NCBI GenBank assembly: GCA_030263475.1 | Contig: SZPC01000006.1 | Location: forward strand, 70,366-134,365 | Length of the DNA: 64,000 nt | From: OLB4 sp002050165 | GTDB lineage: Bacteria; Bacteroidota; Ignavibacteria; Tepidaquicellales; Tepidaquicellaceae | Reading direction: 5' to 3' | Part shown: positions 1-9,313 of the stretch, one piece after another | Layout of the letters: each line of letters begins with the position of its first letter | Position numbering within the stretch: position 1 is the stretch's first letter | Program-made: the position numbers and the translations under genes | Notes under the pieces: model-generated | What the model was told of the DNA's origin: nothing | Database searches by the model: none | What the model saw: only the letters and a program-made list of their open reading frames with translations

Positions 1-463
1 CACCGTATTGCTTCGATAAGTGCAACCACGCTCTCGTGAGTCGGGGTAATAAATATTCAAGTTGTGCAAGTTCAACCTGCAGTTTTGCCTGAGAGGTTCT
101 CGCATTGTTTGCAAATATGTCAAGAATTAGAGTTGCCTTATCAATTATTTTGCATTTTATCTCCCGCTCAAGGTTTCGTTGCTGTGACGGTGAGAGGATA
201 TTTTCGAAAATAACCGATTGTATATTATGCGAAGCAACGTATTCCGCAATTTCATCAACTTTACCCCTGCCGATGAGATACTTTGAATCAAATGCACGGT
301 TTTGCTGATAAAAGCGCTTCAGTATATTTGCACCGGCGGTTTTTGCAAGGAACTCAAGTTCATCAAGCTCAATTTCGCGATGAATATTTTTTTCGTCTGA
401 GGTGTTCGAATAGCAGACAATCGCTACGCGCTCCGGCTCTTTTTTTGTTTCTATCATTGCCAT
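1..463 (-). CDS. hflX: GTPase HflX, N-terminal part (gene runs off the left edge)
   Basis: Read on the minus strand, an open frame starts at 463 (ATG; a second ATG lies at 457) and stays open to base 1, giving 154 residues. It contains the HflX N-terminal domain: a YLIGRGKVDEI stretch, the pattern SPSQQRNLER, and the helical segment QAKLQVELAQLEYLLPRLTR that precedes the glycine-rich linker. HflX is a ribosome-associated GTPase that splits stalled or stressed ribosomes. The linker and the whole G domain lie outside the window, so nucleotide-binding motifs cannot be checked. The frame is open upstream of 463 to about base 550 without an ATG, so a non-ATG start further up is possible. It follows the GT87 gene on the same strand after about 118 bases and may have its own promoter. 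Confidence 0.9.
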   Translation of the reverse strand, partial: MAMIETKKEPERVAIVCYSNTSDEKNIHREIELDELEFLAKTAGANILKRFYQQNRAFDSKYLIGRGKVDEIAEYVASHNIQSVIFENILSPSQQRNLEREIKCKIIDKATLILDIFANNARTSQAKLQVELAQLEYLLPRLTRAWLHLSKQYG

Positions 464-581
464 CAGTAAAGTTACCGGTTTATCAGTCTCTCTTAAAGTT
501 AAAAAATACCGTATTGGAAATGGCGCAGGGAACAACCGGAATTTGAAAATATTTCATGATAATCATATTTAAGATACAATT

Positions 582-1901
582 TCATTGCGCTGGAATTCGT
601 TTCCACCAGAAAACACATCCTGAAAAAATCATAATCAATGATAGTACATATTTTATTTTAAAGAAATCCTCCGCTATTGGAACACCTTTAACAAGCAACA
701 AATTATCGGGCATTGCGGCAATGAGAAAACCGGTCAATATAAGAAAGTAGTAATATTTCGGGGAATTCCGGATATCGTCAAACTGAACTATTAGTAAAAT
801 TATTATCGGAACAAGCCAGACGAGGTTCATAACCCACGTGAAATTGCTGCACAGTAAAATTACTACCAGAGCAGTTATCCAAAAGAAAATCTGATTAATT
901 TCTGAGGACAAATCCTTCCTGCGGGTAAGAAAAAAAACAATGAAGAAGAAACCCGAATATAAAATAAATGAGACGACTGCAAGAGGAATATCAAGGTGCA
1001 ATTTCTCATTCAGTACGGAAAATATTCTGAGGAAAGAAGCTTTGGAATTAAAACTTATTATTTCTGTCCGGTACATTTTACCCTCAACAATTGAGACTGA
1101 AAATTTGCTGAGTTGAAAATATTTGCTTAATGCCTCAGATGGAATTTTCATTTCGTCTTTGCCGGATTCACCGAATTGTGATAATCTTGGCGCCTCATCA
1201 AACACATATTGAATATTCCTGTCAATTCCGGTGAACATAGCGCTTACCAGAATCAGCGCTACCAGCCCGCTGAGGTAACCATAAACTGCTTTAGGTTTTT
1301 TCAAAAGAAACAGGAAGGGAATAATTAAAATGATGTAAAGTTTAAAAAGTGTAGCGCATGCTAATACTAAACCAGCAATGAAATTATCGCGGTTTTTAGT
1401 AAGAATTATTGCGACTGAAATCAGCAAAAGATTTATACCGTCAACCTGTCCGCGCTCAAGCATAGCAATAAACGGGAAGAAATTTAAAAGAACGGTAAAT
1501 GCAATTATGAATTCATCTACTTTAATCTTCTTTATAAATGCTCTCATCATAATTATAAGCGCAATCAGGACGAAAACGAAATTCAGGACATTCCAGAAAT
1601 ATTTTGCAGCTGAATATCCGAAATAGGAGAACAGTGAAAATACAAGTGCCGTAAGTGGAGGATAGAGAAACCTGCTGTGATTGAATACAGCCACACCATC
1701 CCACAGAAGCCAACTGTTCTCAATTTGATTTTCATAAATATCGGCGCCGGATAGAAGGACTTTGCCGGCGGTGTAATAAGCCGTAAAGTCCATTTGCAGG
1801 CTAGCGTTGGAGGTGAAATCAATAAACGAAGTAATCCTGAAAAACGATATCATCAGAAGGATTACAAGAATTGTCCTGATGAAATTCGTCTTTCTCCTCA
1901 T
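582..1901 (-). CDS. GT87-family (DUF2029) membrane glycosyltransferase
   Basis: A 439-residue polytopic membrane protein with many hydrophobic segments along its length. An early DFTAYYTAGK stretch (Asp38) follows the first membrane helix, and a YPPLTALVFSL motif occurs at about residues 80-90. This is the GT-C layout of the GT87/DUF2029 family, which transfers sugars from polyprenyl-phosphate donors on the outer face of the inner membrane. It is the last gene of a minus-strand glycan cluster and its start overlaps the preceding methyltransferase-GT2 gene by 4 bases (ATGA), implying translational coupling. The sugar and acceptor cannot be told from sequence. The family call is fairly secure, the biochemical role is inferred. 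Confidence 0.75.
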   Translation of the reverse strand: MRRKTNFIRTILVILLMISFFRITSFIDFTSNASLQMDFTAYYTAGKVLLSGADIYENQIENSWLLWDGVAVFNHSRFLYPPLTALVFSLFSYFGYSAAKYFWNVLNFVFVLIALIIMMRAFIKKIKVDEFIIAFTVLLNFFPFIAMLERGQVDGINLLLISVAIILTKNRDNFIAGLVLACATLFKLYIILIIPFLFLLKKPKAVYGYLSGLVALILVSAMFTGIDRNIQYVFDEAPRLSQFGESGKDEMKIPSEALSKYFQLSKFSVSIVEGKMYRTEIISFNSKASFLRIFSVLNEKLHLDIPLAVVSFILYSGFFFIVFFLTRRKDLSSEINQIFFWITALVVILLCSNFTWVMNLVWLVPIIILLIVQFDDIRNSPKYYYFLILTGFLIAAMPDNLLLVKGVPIAEDFFKIKYVLSLIMIFSGCVFWWKRIPAQ

Positions 1902-3313
1902 GTGAACTTAATTTTCCGCATTGCAAACACGCACATCCTGAGGAGGAGTAAACCGTCTCTGAACCTATTAATATTGGTTGTTCCGTAACTTCGTTCACCG
2001 TAGCGAACGGGGATTTCAATAATTTTCAGGTTTAGCTTAGCCGCCCCGAACAGCAAATCAAAATCTCCGAAGGGATCGAAATCGCCGAAATATTTCCGGT
2101 TATCCATTATCCTTTTGTAATCGGTCTTGAATAATACTTTCGTACCGCATAGGGTATCGGTAATTCTTTGGTCGAGCAGATAGCTGAAGATCTTGCTGAA
2201 GAAAATGTTACCGAGTTTATTCAATGCCCGCATTGCTTTACCTTCCATCTGATAAACGAGCCGTGTACCGTTAATGAACTCTCCTTTTCCGGTAGCAATT
2301 GCATTATAAAACTTTTTCAAGTCTTCCGGCGGTACGGTCATATCTGCATCGAGAATCATCAGTATATCACCCGTTGCATTTGCGAAACCTTTCCGCACTG
2401 CATTACCCTTGCCATTACCATCCTGCTTTAAGAGTTTAATATCACGTTCCGGATTTTTCGATTTCGATGATACGATTTTTTCGTAAGTATTATCAGTTGA
2501 ATTACCTTCCACAAATATAATTTCGGTATGCGAACCAAGCTCTGGAATGCGGGAAATTATCTCGTCAATGTGTCCGGCTTCATTTTTTGCCGGAACGAGT
2601 ACAGTTACCGGATAAAGCGGAACAACTAAATCCTGCAAAGTAAATTTTGCGTTTACTATCCCGACGAGGCACAATCTCTTTAATAGTGGAAACCTTGCCA
2701 AATACCGGTTAAATAAATTTGAAATTAATGGAATTTTTAACGGGAAAAGCAAAATCGATTCACTCTTTATAACCTCAAACCCCGTTAGGCAAAACAGGTT
2801 TTTAATTTCGTCAATGTAGAGCCAGTTTTTTGTTCCCTCAGGTAATTTTAATTTCAACTTTTCTGCAATTGAAAGCGGTAGGTTCCAGAAGTAGTTATAA
2901 TATGTTACAATCAACTTCGTCCTATTGTGGCAAACGGATTTTATCAGCTCAAAGACAATTTGAATATCGTTCAGTGTTCCGATAAGATCAGAGATTATTA
3001 CATAGTCAACTTTTTCGCACTTACTTAAAAAATTGTTGAACTCACTAACATCGTTTAAGTCAATACAGTGGAATTGAAATTCGGGATAAATTTTCTTCGC
3101 CTGTTCAATTAAATGCGGGTTAAAATCAACGCCAATCCCGAGATAAGGCGAAAGCATATTGATCGTATCACCTGCAGCACATCCGAGCTCCAATATATTT
3201 GCGCCTTCGGGAATTGATAACCGGAGGTGAGATTCAATTGAGTTGTAGTAATATTTATTCCGGCGGCGATACCTGAGCTTTAAGTCTGCGTATTCTTTGC
3301 TTCGCTTGTCCAT
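1898..3313 (-). CDS. Methyltransferase-GT2 glycosyltransferase fusion protein
   Basis: This 471-residue protein has two domains. Residues 1 to about 215 are a class I SAM-dependent methyltransferase: motif I is LELGCAAGDT at 41-50 and an acidic residue (Asp63) follows at the end of strand 2. Residues from about 236 are a GT-A glycosyltransferase of family 2, with VTVLVPAKNE, the metal-binding DAD at 322-324, EFINGTR near 345-351 and TDTLCGTK near 386-392, as in dolichyl/polyprenyl-phosphate sugar synthases. It probably makes a polyprenyl-linked sugar donor that the neighbouring GT39- and GT87-like membrane enzymes use. It overlaps the upstream gene by one base and the downstream gene by four. 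The domain calls are solid; the substrate of the methyltransferase half is unknown. Confidence 0.82.
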   Translation of the reverse strand: MDKRSKEYADLKLRYRRRNKYYYNSIESHLRLSIPEGANILELGCAAGDTINMLSPYLGIGVDFNPHLIEQAKKIYPEFQFHCIDLNDVSEFNNFLSKCEKVDYVIISDLIGTLNDIQIVFELIKSVCHNRTKLIVTYYNYFWNLPLSIAEKLKLKLPEGTKNWLYIDEIKNLFCLTGFEVIKSESILLFPLKIPLISNLFNRYLARFPLLKRLCLVGIVNAKFTLQDLVVPLYPVTVLVPAKNEAGHIDEIISRIPELGSHTEIIFVEGNSTDNTYEKIVSSKSKNPERDIKLLKQDGNGKGNAVRKGFANATGDILMILDADMTVPPEDLKKFYNAIATGKGEFINGTRLVYQMEGKAMRALNKLGNIFFSKIFSYLLDQRITDTLCGTKVLFKTDYKRIMDNRKYFGDFDPFGDFDLLFGAAKLNLKIIEIPVRYGERSYGTTNINRFRDGLLLLRMCVFAMRKIKFT

Positions 3314-4668
3314 TATGTGTACATCAAATAAAATTCCGATGACCAGGTGCCAAAGAGGAACAAGCTTCCCGCAATTCCTATTGTGTACTTCAAAGGATTG
3401 AGATTTTTCGTTGCAGTTTTGAAATTCATTAATAGGTTAATAAAACCAATAGTGAAAAACGGTATGAGTACGTAATGATATCTCGAAAGCGCAACAAAAA
3501 AGAAAATCGTTATCATCCATGAACAAATGAATGCGATGAGGAAAAAATTTCTACGGTTGAAAATTAACAATCCCCAAAGACCGCCAATCATTATTGCAAA
3601 GTAAGGCAGATTAACAATTGCAATATAAATTGGGTTTAGCGATTTATAAACTTCAGTTGAAGTCTTTGACTTGCCCTGGTCATCGGTGAAATAAAGTAAA
3701 ATCATTCGCTCGCTTGAGAACAGGTAAGCAAGTTTTTTGAATCCCGTTAAGACAAATCTGTGCGGATTAGCTATCGCGTACTCAAATCCTCGCCGATAAA
3801 ATTCACGATCACGTTTCACTTCGTCTTCTTCGGAAAACAGTGGATCGGATTCTTCTATCTTATGATACCATGTTCCGGTTGCATTTGGATTACTGCCTGA
3901 CCAGAAAGTAAAACCTCCCTGCGTTGCGAGCGTAAACGAGTTAAACTCAATTTTATTTCTGATGAGCCATGGTGACAGGATTAATAACACACCAACCAGA
4001 AACAAAGCGGAAAACTGTACTGCTTTCCGCCAACGGTTAGTTTTAAATCCCCCGAAAAGTTTTTTCCGCTTAATAAAAAAGAAAACCGGATATAGAATTA
4101 CCGATGGCGCAAATGAACTTCTGATAAAAATTGCAATTCCCCAAATCAAACCGGTGAGAAACGAAAACCGGTATGCATTCTCCAACAAAAGAATAAAAAA
4201 TAGCGCCATTGCGAAAAAACCGAATAGCGGCTCTGTTAAAATCGTTTGGGAATAAAGTACGTTCGAGGGGAAAAATGCAAAGATTAATAATCCGGTTAAC
4301 GAATATTTTTCAGTGAAAAATTTCCTGAGTACAAGAAAAAAAATAAAACAGGTTGCAGTATCAATAAGCGCTTGAATAAGTTTGACGAAGATCTGTTCGG
4401 TACCGGCGAATTTATAAATCGCTGACAGGAATAACGGATAACCTGCAATTAATAGCGCAGTGGTTTTCCCTTCGAACGAATATTTACCGTTGAATGCAAT
4501 GCTTTTTGCAAGCTCATCGTAAACCATGCTATCCGAACGAAGTTCTACCGAAAGGATAAATGCAAATAATATCCGAACTATTAACGCACCGGATAAAATG
4601 AGAGTTAATTGTCGTTTCCCGTTATGAGATAATTCTTTCAACAAACTGTTAAATTTTTTCAGCAACAA
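3313..4668 (-). CDS. GT39/GT83-like membrane glycosyltransferase (ArnT/PMT superfamily)
   Basis: A 451-residue protein with roughly ten or more hydrophobic helices. After the first helix comes an extracytoplasmic loop with SDSMVYDELAKSIA (Asp46, Tyr50), the acidic motif typical of GT-C enzymes of the PMT/ArnT superfamily, then AGYPLFLSAIY. A second acidic pair appears in FPSNVLYSQTILTEPLFG. Such enzymes move a sugar from a polyprenyl phosphate to a lipid, glycan or protein in the periplasm. It overlaps the upstream methyltransferase gene by 20 bases and the downstream fusion gene by one base, so it is part of one transcript. Donor and acceptor are not predictable here. Confidence 0.72.
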   Translation of the reverse strand: MLLKKFNSLLKELSHNGKRQLTLILSGALIVRILFAFILSVELRSDSMVYDELAKSIAFNGKYSFEGKTTALLIAGYPLFLSAIYKFAGTEQIFVKLIQALIDTATCFIFFLVLRKFFTEKYSLTGLLIFAFFPSNVLYSQTILTEPLFGFFAMALFFILLLENAYRFSFLTGLIWGIAIFIRSSFAPSVILYPVFFFIKRKKLFGGFKTNRWRKAVQFSALFLVGVLLILSPWLIRNKIEFNSFTLATQGGFTFWSGSNPNATGTWYHKIEESDPLFSEEDEVKRDREFYRRGFEYAIANPHRFVLTGFKKLAYLFSSERMILLYFTDDQGKSKTSTEVYKSLNPIYIAIVNLPYFAIMIGGLWGLLIFNRRNFFLIAFICSWMITIFFFVALSRYHYVLIPFFTIGFINLLMNFKTATKNLNPLKYTIGIAGSLFLFGTWSSEFYLMYT

Positions 4669-5455
4669 GGGTAATTCCTGTACCTCCTTTGTTGTCGGTA
4701 TTTAAATCAAGCCACATCAGAATAAGTACCCACCATAGGGTGAAAATATAATAAAATGGTAGTAACACCATGAGGAATTTACTTTTTCCTGCAATCATAA
4801 TTGGATACTTAATTCCGAATCTCCATGCTATCGTTCCGAATTTTCCGTACCCGTATTTGAAGGACAGCAACTTAAAACCACTTCGATTAAGTTTTGCAGT
4901 TATATCATCTTTAGAGTATCCGTCGCGTGCATGTTCCTCGATGAAGCTTGTATCACCTTCGTCATGAACGTCGCTACCACCGAGATCAGACGGAGTATTT
5001 ATGAGGAGTTTGCCTCCCTTTCTAAGCGCTTGTGCGTAATTACGGAGCACTAACTCATCTTCTTCAATGTGTTCCATTACATCAACACAAAGAATAAAAT
5101 CAAACTGCTCATTAAAATTTATTTGTGTAAGATCTGCTATCTTAAACTTCACATTGTCAAGGTTTGATTTCGAGAAAAAATATTTGCAATCTTTCACTTG
5201 CTCTTCTTTGACGTCAAGTGCAAGTATATTCGATTGCGGAAATCTCTTCGCCATAAAATAAGTGTACTGACCGAAACCCATTCCGGCATCGAGGATGTCC
5301 GGTTTTGCGCCGAACGGATAGAGGTTGCGGATGTCCCGTTTAACGTACCATGAGCGTAGAAACATCAAATCAAGTAGGAAATAAAATAACTTCCTCAGGA
5401 AAATATTTTCCGATACTATCTTACCTAAAAACTTTTTTGTTGGATCGTATTTCAT
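4649..5455 (-). CDS. SAM-dependent class I methyltransferase
   Basis: A 268-residue protein with a clear Rossmann methyltransferase core: ILDAGMGFGQ at 54-63 (motif I), Asp81 at the end of the second strand, and LCVDVMEHI at 122-130 (motif IV region). Aromatic-rich segments at both ends (about 18-35 and 225-250) suggest membrane association. It starts directly after the GT4 gene ends and overlaps the GT39-like gene, placing it in the glycan cluster, where it may methylate a sugar, a lipid carrier or a glycolipid. The methyltransferase call is firm; the substrate is inferred only from context. Confidence 0.78.
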   Translation of the reverse strand: MKYDPTKKFLGKIVSENIFLRKLFYFLLDLMFLRSWYVKRDIRNLYPFGAKPDILDAGMGFGQYTYFMAKRFPQSNILALDVKEEQVKDCKYFFSKSNLDNVKFKIADLTQINFNEQFDFILCVDVMEHIEEDELVLRNYAQALRKGGKLLINTPSDLGGSDVHDEGDTSFIEEHARDGYSKDDITAKLNRSGFKLLSFKYGYGKFGTIAWRFGIKYPIMIAGKSKFLMVLLPFYYIFTLWWVLILMWLDLNTDNKGGTGITLVAEKI

Positions 5456-6613
5456 TTATTTGGAATTTACAAATTCAATTAAACTTTCAGTGAACGATTC
5501 CCAGCTGTATTTCTTTTTTTCGTGTAAAATGTTCGATTCAATTCCAGTTCGCTGCCCTGACTGAAAAAATCTGATTACTGCTGAAGCTAACGATTCGGGA
5601 TCGTTAGTGGGAACAACATAGCCGGTCTTTTCGTCATCCACGACCTCAGGTAATGCGCCGACATTTGTTACCAATACAGGTTTGTCGTAGTAGTATGCAA
5701 CCGGTATTATTCCACTTTGAGTAGCGTGATGATAGGGGAGCACTACGAGGTCGCACGCAGAAAAGAAATATTTTACATCGTCGTTTGGAATGAAATCTTT
5801 TACCAGAAAAATATTACCTGCAGAGTTCAACTCCGAGATCGATTGCATGTATTTTTCTTCATCATCGTAAAATTCGCCGGCGATTACCAATTTTACATTA
5901 TGCTTTGTATTGACGAGCGGTATCGCTTTTAGTAAAACGTCCAACCCTTTATATTTCCTGATGTAACCGAAGAAAAGTATTACATCGTCATTAGTGTCAA
6001 TTTTCACATTGTAGTTTTCTGACAGAAACTTGCGCGAATCTTCCAAGCCTTGCTTTTCTCCGTAATTGTCGTAAAGCGGGTGATGAGTCAGCAGCACAGG
6101 TTTTGAATTAACATTGAATTTTTCGAGGTCATCTGCCACGTTCTTCGATTGAACGACAAAATAGTCAATCGGTTTGAACGCATACTTTGTAAGTAATTTA
6201 TCACCCGGTCGTTGCTCGTGTGGAATAACATTATCGCAAATGAACATTATCTTAGCGGAAGATTTATTTTTTATGATTCGTGATATTTTTCCGAAACAAG
6301 GCGCAAAAAATGGCATCCAATATCTGAAAATAACAAGGTCAGGAGATTCTGAAGCAATTTGTTTACCGACTTTCAGCCAATTACACGGATTGATGGAATC
6401 AATTGCGATTATATTATCATCTTCAAAGACAGGTACCGTTTCAGATCCTTGTTCATACTGGGTTTTCCCGGGGAACAGGAAATCGGGATACTGCCGCTTA
6501 AATGAATATATTTTTACACTGTGATTTTTCCGGAGGTGTTCATACAACATAGCGTTCAATTGTGCAAATGCACCTCGCATCGGGTAGGCAGTTCCGCAAA
6601 TGATTATTTTCAT
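5456..6613 (-). CDS. GT4-family glycosyltransferase
   Basis: A 385-residue GT-B glycosyltransferase. The start MKIIICGTAYPMRGAFAQLN has the glycine-rich acceptor loop. The C-terminal donor domain shows FFGYIRKYKGLDVLLKAI followed by the typical TQSGIIPVAYYYDKPVLVTN stretch that carries the nucleotide-sugar contacts of family GT4. This is a cytoplasmic or membrane-peripheral retaining transferase, probably adding a sugar to a lipid-linked glycan or sugar acceptor. It is the first gene of the minus-strand glycan cluster, so the promoter should lie in the 418-base gap upstream. The gene after it begins immediately at its stop codon. Confidence 0.82.
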   Translation of the reverse strand: MKIIICGTAYPMRGAFAQLNAMLYEHLRKNHSVKIYSFKRQYPDFLFPGKTQYEQGSETVPVFEDDNIIAIDSINPCNWLKVGKQIASESPDLVIFRYWMPFFAPCFGKISRIIKNKSSAKIMFICDNVIPHEQRPGDKLLTKYAFKPIDYFVVQSKNVADDLEKFNVNSKPVLLTHHPLYDNYGEKQGLEDSRKFLSENYNVKIDTNDDVILFFGYIRKYKGLDVLLKAIPLVNTKHNVKLVIAGEFYDDEEKYMQSISELNSAGNIFLVKDFIPNDDVKYFFSACDLVVLPYHHATQSGIIPVAYYYDKPVLVTNVGALPEVVDDEKTGYVVPTNDPESLASAVIRFFQSGQRTGIESNILHEKKKYSWESFTESLIEFVNSK

Positions 6614-7031
6614 CTGGGCAAAAATATAGAAGTAATATGAGGAAATAGTAATTCAATTAAATTATTCGTCCCAAACTGCCTAAACGTTTGCCAATTATTG
6701 TTTGAAATGAGCAAATCGGCAAATCCAACTGCTGTAGTTTCAACATTGTTATTGATTTTTATTTTTAAGTTAGATAATATTGAGCCATGTTTAAACAGGT
6801 AAGGATTAAGCGCGTTCATTAAATAGAAAAATTTCCGGTTGATATTTACAGAAATTTCGAATTAAGATTGTTGAGTTAATTTCAATTGAAGTTGTGTACT
6901 TTATTTAGGGAAATGAATAATTTGAAAAAGCTCACACAAGTTTATTACTTCAACAAATTACACATAATTTTTATTTAGCAAACCCCGATTATCTGAACCT
7001 TCGCTACAACTTAAAAATCAAATCAAGGAAA
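6614..7031. other. Divergent intergenic region between glycan cluster and porZ-like gene
   Basis: This AT-rich gap separates the minus-strand GT4 gene from the plus-strand PorZ-like gene, so it should hold the promoters of both. No long repeat, RNA gene or convincing coding frame was found. A 69-codon frame on the minus strand at 6610-6819 has no recognisable motif or credible start and is treated as chance. A short AAGGA lies about five bases before the porZ-like ATG. Confidence 0.5.
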
Positions 7032-9311
7032 ATGAATAGACTCGGAATATTGTCATTTTCTCTATTCTTGCTTTTCATATTGTCTTCACGAGGCAATTCA
7101 CAGGTTGAACTTTGGGAAACATTTTCTGATATGAAGACAATCAATTCGATTGAAATAGTATCAGATAGAAATCTCATTTATTGCGCTTCGGAAGGTGGAC
7201 TCTTTTCGTTAAACTTAAATACCGGTGAGGTATTAAAGAAATATACAAATATTACCGGACTTGCTACGCTGAGCGCAAAGTCTATTAAAGTTGATAATCA
7301 CGGTCGCTTATGGGTTGGCAGTGGTGATGGTTCAATTTCTATACTTGACCTGAGTTCAGATAACTGGACATATATTTTTGATATAAAAAACTCTACCGAA
7401 CAGGATAAAGCAATTTATGATATGGAGCTCTACGAAGATTTTATTTTTGTGGCTACAGGTTACGGCATTCAGAAAATATCCACGTCAGATTTTAGTTTTG
7501 TAGATGCACCTTATTACAAATTTGGTTACCTCACCGAACGGAGCAAAGTTACAGATATAAAAATTTCAAATGATGTAATTCATGTTGCAACTTCTACCGG
7601 TTATGCCAAAGCGAACCTGATAGGCACGAATCTCAATAACCCGTCAACATGGGAGGCGTATAACGGAAGCCCATTGAATATTGACGTGCAGGCGGTTGAA
7701 GTTTATAATGGAAATGTTATGGTCGGATCAAAAACAGGCTTACTGTACAACAATGGGAGTTTCTGGCTCATATATCCTAACAGTACTGTAATGAACGCTA
7801 ATATAAAAGATATTCATGTTGTCGGGCAGGATTTATATTTTATTTCAAATACCGAAATTTATAAAACCAATTCTTCGGATTTCTCGGTGATTACACAAGT
7901 AATTCCTTCAGGCGCATACACACGGATTGAGACGCTTCCTGACAATACGCCCGTTTTCGGTACTACTGACAAAGGTGTACTTGTGAGAATCAATAACAAT
8001 TATGTAGATATTGCGCCAAACGGACCGAACAGAAATTCTTTTGACAATCTTTCGATAGACTCTGACGGAATTTTATGGGCAGCAGGTGGTGATGCAAACG
8101 GCGGGTTTTATAAGTTTGACGGATTAACATGGACAAATTATACAACTCAAACTCACCCGGAAATCGGTAATGGAAATTTCTTCAGGAGAATCATTGCCGG
8201 TAATGGTATTGTTTGGGCATTGAATTTCGGTGGCGGTGCAACAAAAATAACGGGCGACCAGATTATAAACTACAATCCCGGGAATTCAAACTTACCCGGA
8301 ATTTCGGGTAACCCCGACTTTTGTGTTCCATTCGGTGGAGCTTTTGATAATAACGGTAGATTCTGGCTTACCGTTTATGTCTCTAATGTTAATATGTCTT
8401 TGTGGACTTATAACGGCGATAATACCTTCACCGGATTTACCAATCCAAGTTCGATTTCTTCTTCAAATCTTGAAAACGTTGCCATTGATGAATTCAATAC
8501 AAAATGGATAGTTTCAGGTGAAGCTACGCCGCAGGGTTTGTATTTCTTCAATGAAAACGGTACGGTGAATAACCCCACCGATGACATCTCCGGCTTTTAT
8601 AACAACAGCGACTTCCCGGGTGGCGGAGTTACAAACATTAATGATGTCATTGTTGACGGCAATAATGAAGTCTGGGTTGCGACGAATAATGGTATCTTCA
8701 TTATAAATAATCCAAGAGCGGCAATTGTAAATCCTGCTCAGAAACCTGCGCCGGTTAAACTTAGATTAATCTCCGGAAACTTAGCTGTGCCTTTCACCGA
8801 AGTCTGCAATACTTTGACAAAAGATGTCCTTAACCAAAAGTGGGTAGGTACGGTAAATAACGGCGTATTTCATATATCCTCAGATGGAGCGACTTTGTTG
8901 GACCAATACAATGTTGACAACAGCCCGATACTATCGAATGAAATCACATCTATTGCGGTGAACCCTAAAGACGGAGTTGCGTATTTCGGAACTCTGAAAG
9001 GATTATCAGCATTGAAAACAAGCGCGATAGAGCCGCTTTCAGAGTTTGATGAAATTGTATGTTCACCGAACCCGTTGATACTTCCCTCGGCAGTAGATTT
9101 GAGAATAGACGGATTAATTGAGAATACCAAACTGATGATAATGACATTAGATGGCAGGATAATTGATGAGTTCGATTCTCCGGGTGGAAAAATCGCAACA
9201 TGGACTAACAGCCGAAACCTCAATCTTGCCTCAGGGGTTTATATAGTTGTAGCTTTTAATAAAGATGGAAGCAAAGTTGGTAAAGGGAAATTTGCTGTCA
9301 TTAAAAAATAA
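7032..9311 (+). CDS. porZ: PorZ-like type IX secretion surface protein (beta-propeller with CTD-like tail)
   Basis: A 759-residue exported protein. It begins with a signal peptide (hydrophobic residues 4-18, cleavage near SRGNSQ), continues with repeated propeller blades of the form LWVGSGDGSISILD, LWAAGG, VWVATNNGIF and YFGTLKGLSAL, and ends with an approximately 85-residue domain (from SPNPLILPSAVDLRI to KFAVIKK) that resembles a T9SS sorting domain. Two propellers plus such a tail and this length match PorZ of Porphyromonas gingivalis, a surface component that helps attach anionic LPS to T9SS cargo. Other two-component-regulator-propeller proteins with a sorting domain look similar, so the specific PorZ call is less sure than the architecture. 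The hisA-like gene follows after two bases, probably on the same transcript. Confidence 0.68.
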   Translation: MNRLGILSFSLFLLFILSSRGNSQVELWETFSDMKTINSIEIVSDRNLIYCASEGGLFSLNLNTGEVLKKYTNITGLATLSAKSIKVDNHGRLWVGSGDGSISILDLSSDNWTYIFDIKNSTEQDKAIYDMELYEDFIFVATGYGIQKISTSDFSFVDAPYYKFGYLTERSKVTDIKISNDVIHVATSTGYAKANLIGTNLNNPSTWEAYNGSPLNIDVQAVEVYNGNVMVGSKTGLLYNNGSFWLIYPNSTVMNANIKDIHVVGQDLYFISNTEIYKTNSSDFSVITQVIPSGAYTRIETLPDNTPVFGTTDKGVLVRINNNYVDIAPNGPNRNSFDNLSIDSDGILWAAGGDANGGFYKFDGLTWTNYTTQTHPEIGNGNFFRRIIAGNGIVWALNFGGGATKITGDQIINYNPGNSNLPGISGNPDFCVPFGGAFDNNGRFWLTVYVSNVNMSLWTYNGDNTFTGFTNPSSISSSNLENVAIDEFNTKWIVSGEATPQGLYFFNENGTVNNPTDDISGFYNNSDFPGGGVTNINDVIVDGNNEVWVATNNGIFIINNPRAAIVNPAQKPAPVKLRLISGNLAVPFTEVCNTLTKDVLNQKWVGTVNNGVFHISSDGATLLDQYNVDNSPILSNEITSIAVNPKDGVAYFGTLKGLSALKTSAIEPLSEFDEIVCSPNPLILPSAVDLRIDGLIENTKLMIMTLDGRIIDEFDSPGGKIATWTNSRNLNLASGVYIVVAFNKDGSKVGKGKFAVIKK

Positions 9312-9313
9312 CA

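Noticed and set aside
283..546. 87-codon plus-strand frame at the left edge
   Set aside because: It is antisense to the well-supported hflX frame and has no recognisable features.
6610..6819. 69-codon minus-strand frame before the GT4 gene
   Set aside because: It lies in the divergent promoter gap, has no motif and no credible ribosome binding site.
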